DNA from: Andrena cerasifolii
Lineage: Eukaryota; Arthropoda; Insecta; Hymenoptera; Andrenidae
Direction of reading: 5' to 3'
DNA length: 64,000 bases
Assembly (NCBI RefSeq): GCF_050908995.1
Contig: NC_135118.1
Coordinates: 21,709,501-21,773,500, forward strand
The notes below the pieces were generated by a model. That model was not told the origin of the DNA and made no database searches. It worked only from the letters and a program-made list of their open reading frames with translations. Position numbers and translations under genes: made by a program. Positions 61,656-64,000 of this stretch are shown here, in pieces (within the stretch, counting starts at the first letter, position 1; each line of letters begins with the position of its first letter).

Positions 61656-61774
61656 CCAACAACACGCGGTATTCCCAAGCGGTCACCCATCCAAGTACTA
61701 ACCGCGCCCAATGCCGCTTAACTTCAGTGATCGGACGAGAACTGGTGTTTTTCAGGCATAGTGTGGTCGTTGGC
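61656..61774 (-). rRNA. 5S ribosomal RNA gene
   Basis: 119 nt. Starts GCCAACGACCACACTATG and ends GTGTTGTTGG, which pair as helix I. The internal promoter is intact: A box around AAGTTAAGC and C box TACTTGGATGGGTGACCGC. Helix II (ATGCC with GGCAT) and helix III (CAGT with ACTG) both pair. A T9 run follows directly on the minus strand (plus 61644-61652), a good Pol III terminator. A single copy, no neighbouring unit in the window. Complete helices and terminator argue for a functional dispersed gene, not a 5S-derived SINE. Confidence 0.9.
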
Positions 61775-63016
61775 GAGAATACAACTTCATTTGTCGAAGA
61801 AACTTCTACATTCATGCTTTGTAAAGATATACAGTATGTAAATTCTTACCAGAATATACTGATAAGTATATGTATTTGTATTAGTGAACAGTAAGGATAG
61901 AGTATATATATGGTGGAAGATTTATATGTCATAACCATATCTTCCTTTTTTGAGCTAAATATTTAATAAAAACTATTAAATGTGAAATTTTCTGTGCTCC
62001 ATCAAGGGTAAGACATTTCTTAGGAATAGTCCTCACCACCGGTAGACCATCTCAAAGTCTCAAGGTCGATTCCCCTTCCGTCTTTCACTTTACCCCGCGA
62101 AACTATGCATTGTCTTTCAGGTCCATGGTTTCTCATAGCGTCTCTCGGGAGGCAGGAGTGGGGTGATCAAGTATTTTGTTCAACGTTGTACACTGTTTTC
62201 AGTAACATGTCTCATACATGAAATTCATAAGTTCCGTAGACGAAGTCTTCACTGAAATATTAAAGAATTCTAACGGAACTGTCGTAGAAACAAAATCATT
62301 TAACTTACGAAACACATGATAGCGACAATCAAACATTCCAACCTCATATCTCGGAATTAATAAGTTTTCCTTGCAATAAATAACATCATCCTTGCTTTCA
62401 CAACAGACGTCATCCCCTAATTTCAAACATTTTCGCAAATCTCTAATTGTTAGTAACCGAAAACGCCCGGAGCCGGACGAACAAAGTCCAGAATAAAATG
62501 TCTTGACAGCGCGGGAGTTTGAACTTCTACACTGACATTTCCATCCGCAGGCTGATCCTCAACGAAACTCGCTGAGCCTAACATAAGGATCCGCCTCGCG
62601 CGTCCGAGTTGCCGTTCTCATTGCGAAGCGCATACACCTGGACCGATGTAGATCGGCCAGATTCAGACCAATTCAGACTTTGTCTGTGGCGCGAGGCAGT
62701 GGGGCTGTGGGAATAGAGGACTCCTCGGGAGAAGTTTGTTCTCGCGGATGAGTTGTTCGAGGTAATGGTGGCGTGCGCGAGCACCCGCCATACATCCAGG
62801 AAGCCGCGACAGAGGCACCTCGGTCGCAAAGGTTATTCACGATCCTCCAGGTCGAGTGTAGGCGTGTAAACCTTTTTACACGCGATTTAACCGGGGGGGG
62901 AGGGGGTAGGGAAATCTATCGGTGGCGCGTACCGTTGCCTCACAGCGCACGGGGAAACGGCGTTGTTTTTCATGGCGATCGGTTCCTTAGAAATCTGTGG
63001 TACACCGCCACCCATG
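61775..63016. other. Spacer right of the 5S gene
   Basis: AT-rich to about 62460, then mixed and CpG-rich. A Cys-rich open frame on the minus strand (62560-62199) is discussed as a finding but not annotated. No other feature seen. Confidence 0.4.
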
Positions 63017-63258
63017 TATAAAATACGACAAAGGTGAAGGTGGTGTTCGCCGGACCTGACCTGCCCGATAGGAAACACCACAGAGCGTAGCATCTCGCAT
63101 CCCACAGACACGTACACATACGCGTTTACACCCGCAAGCACTCACACACACACACACAGTGCGTCACCGCCCATATGTGATGTGTTTCGTGCGTGCGAGC
63201 GAATGAGTAATCATGTACTGTCAGGACAAGGGCTCGACCGCCTCGAAGAGCAAAGAGG
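63017..63258 (+). CDS. Possible promoter and first coding exon, gene exits right
   Basis: TATAAAA at 63017-63023, then a CA-repeat-bearing leader and ATG at 63213. This opens 15 codons plus one base (MYCQDKGSTASKSKE) and meets a consensus donor AGAGG|GTAAGT at 63259. Earlier ATGs at 63179 and 63203 start other frames, so the initiator is uncertain. Past the donor the frame becomes low-complexity Pro/Ser/Arg, as expected for an intron. I do not recognise the peptide. The remainder of the window to 64000 shows no second exon that I can support. Confidence 0.3.
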
Positions 63259-64000
63259 GTAAGTTGACGCCCGCGCGAGCTCCGGCTACCACAAGTAATT
63301 TCTCTGGCCTCCTATCCCCACCAGCCCTTCCCCCTGTCCCCCTCCCTTGCCGCCGCCTTTCCCATTTTTCCGCAGCCTTTGACTCTGTGTGTCCTCGCCG
63401 CGCACCGCTTTCCGCTCTTTTCTTTTTATTACCCTCACTGCTACCGTACACGCATCCTTGCTCGTTTATCCGTAGATTTTCGGTCCCCTCCTCCCCCCTC
63501 GGTGCGCCGTTGCACATGTGGACGTCGGCAAAGCGGGCTGGAGTAGATCGGGGCAGTGTCAAAAGTTGTGCGATTCGTGGGGGTGGACGTTTGCCCGACG
63601 AGGAGAGACAGAGTGACAGGGGGGCCCCACGAGAGAGTGCGGCAAAGAGGGGAAAGCGAGGAGAGTGTGTGTCGTTTACAATCGAACGGGGTGGGGGGTT
63701 AGCAGTACGTTATTTCGATGAGAGAAACGGATCCGTGTACATTCTTGGCGAAACTTTTTTTTTATCGAACTTCGGCCGCGGTTTAGACGAGTTTATCGCG
63801 CGTGATATTGCATCAAGGTGTCGTGCAACCGTCGTCGCCGGCGTGGATTATCAGTGGTGCAATTCGATTGCCGCGAAAACGTCACTCTCGTAGAGCGCGA
63901 CAGATGCATGAATGGAGAAAAGTGCTTTTCTGCACGGGGAAGCATGCGGAACAACGTGAAGCGGGATGTGGAGTCAGTAGCCAGTCTAGAAATTATCAAC

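Noticed and set aside
63213..63893. 226-codon plus-strand frame at the right edge
   Set aside because: It reads through a consensus GTAAGT donor at 63259, and the remainder is low-complexity Pro/Ser/Arg as expected of an intron. Only the first 15 codons may be exonic.

Overview
The window looks like insect nuclear DNA, most probably hymenopteran (ant, bee or wasp; order level only). The evidence is intron-split coding sequence with short introns, a Pol III 5S gene, AT-rich spacer alternating with blocks unusually rich in CpG, two well-recognised insect genes, and a very high load of short palindromic DNA transposons. There is nothing bacterial and no CRISPR.

Layout. (i) 1-51.9 kb is a gene desert: I could not support one intact conserved gene. 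It holds more than 25 non-autonomous inverted-repeat elements of about 15 families, tandem arrays, CpG-rich blocks, one THAP-finger remnant, one 5'-truncated ORF of unknown origin, an E-box cluster near 13.1-13.8 kb and a degenerate array near 28.5-29.1 kb. Many elements have readable target duplications: TTAA (piggyBac/Kolobok-like), TTA or TAA (PIF/Harbinger-like), TA (Tc1/mariner-like) and an 8-bp hAT-type duplication. (ii) 51.99-54.1 kb is extramacrochaetae (emc), plus strand: a TATA/initiator promoter, a ~0.5 kb leader with a short uORF, a 127-codon HLH reading frame and a ~1.2 kb 3' UTR. (iii) 56.3-60.9 kb is the puromycin-sensitive aminopeptidase gene (Psa), minus strand and convergent with emc. 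Its zinc-site coding exon is uninterrupted, and it carries a tandem pair of alternative exons (3a/3b). (iv) 61.66-61.77 kb is an apparently intact 5S rRNA gene, minus strand. (v) 63.0-63.26 kb may be the promoter and first coding exon of a gene running off the right edge.

How it fits together. emc encodes an HLH protein without a basic region that sequesters proneural and E-protein bHLH factors. The ~50 kb upstream without genes is plausible regulatory space for such a developmental gene, so the CACCTG clusters are of interest. Psa is a cytosolic M1 metallopeptidase. Its two alternative exons both splice in phase 2 and out in phase 0, so including both gives an early stop. They differ at the position that in M1 enzymes is the S1-pocket glutamine. 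This is the most interesting genic observation in the window.
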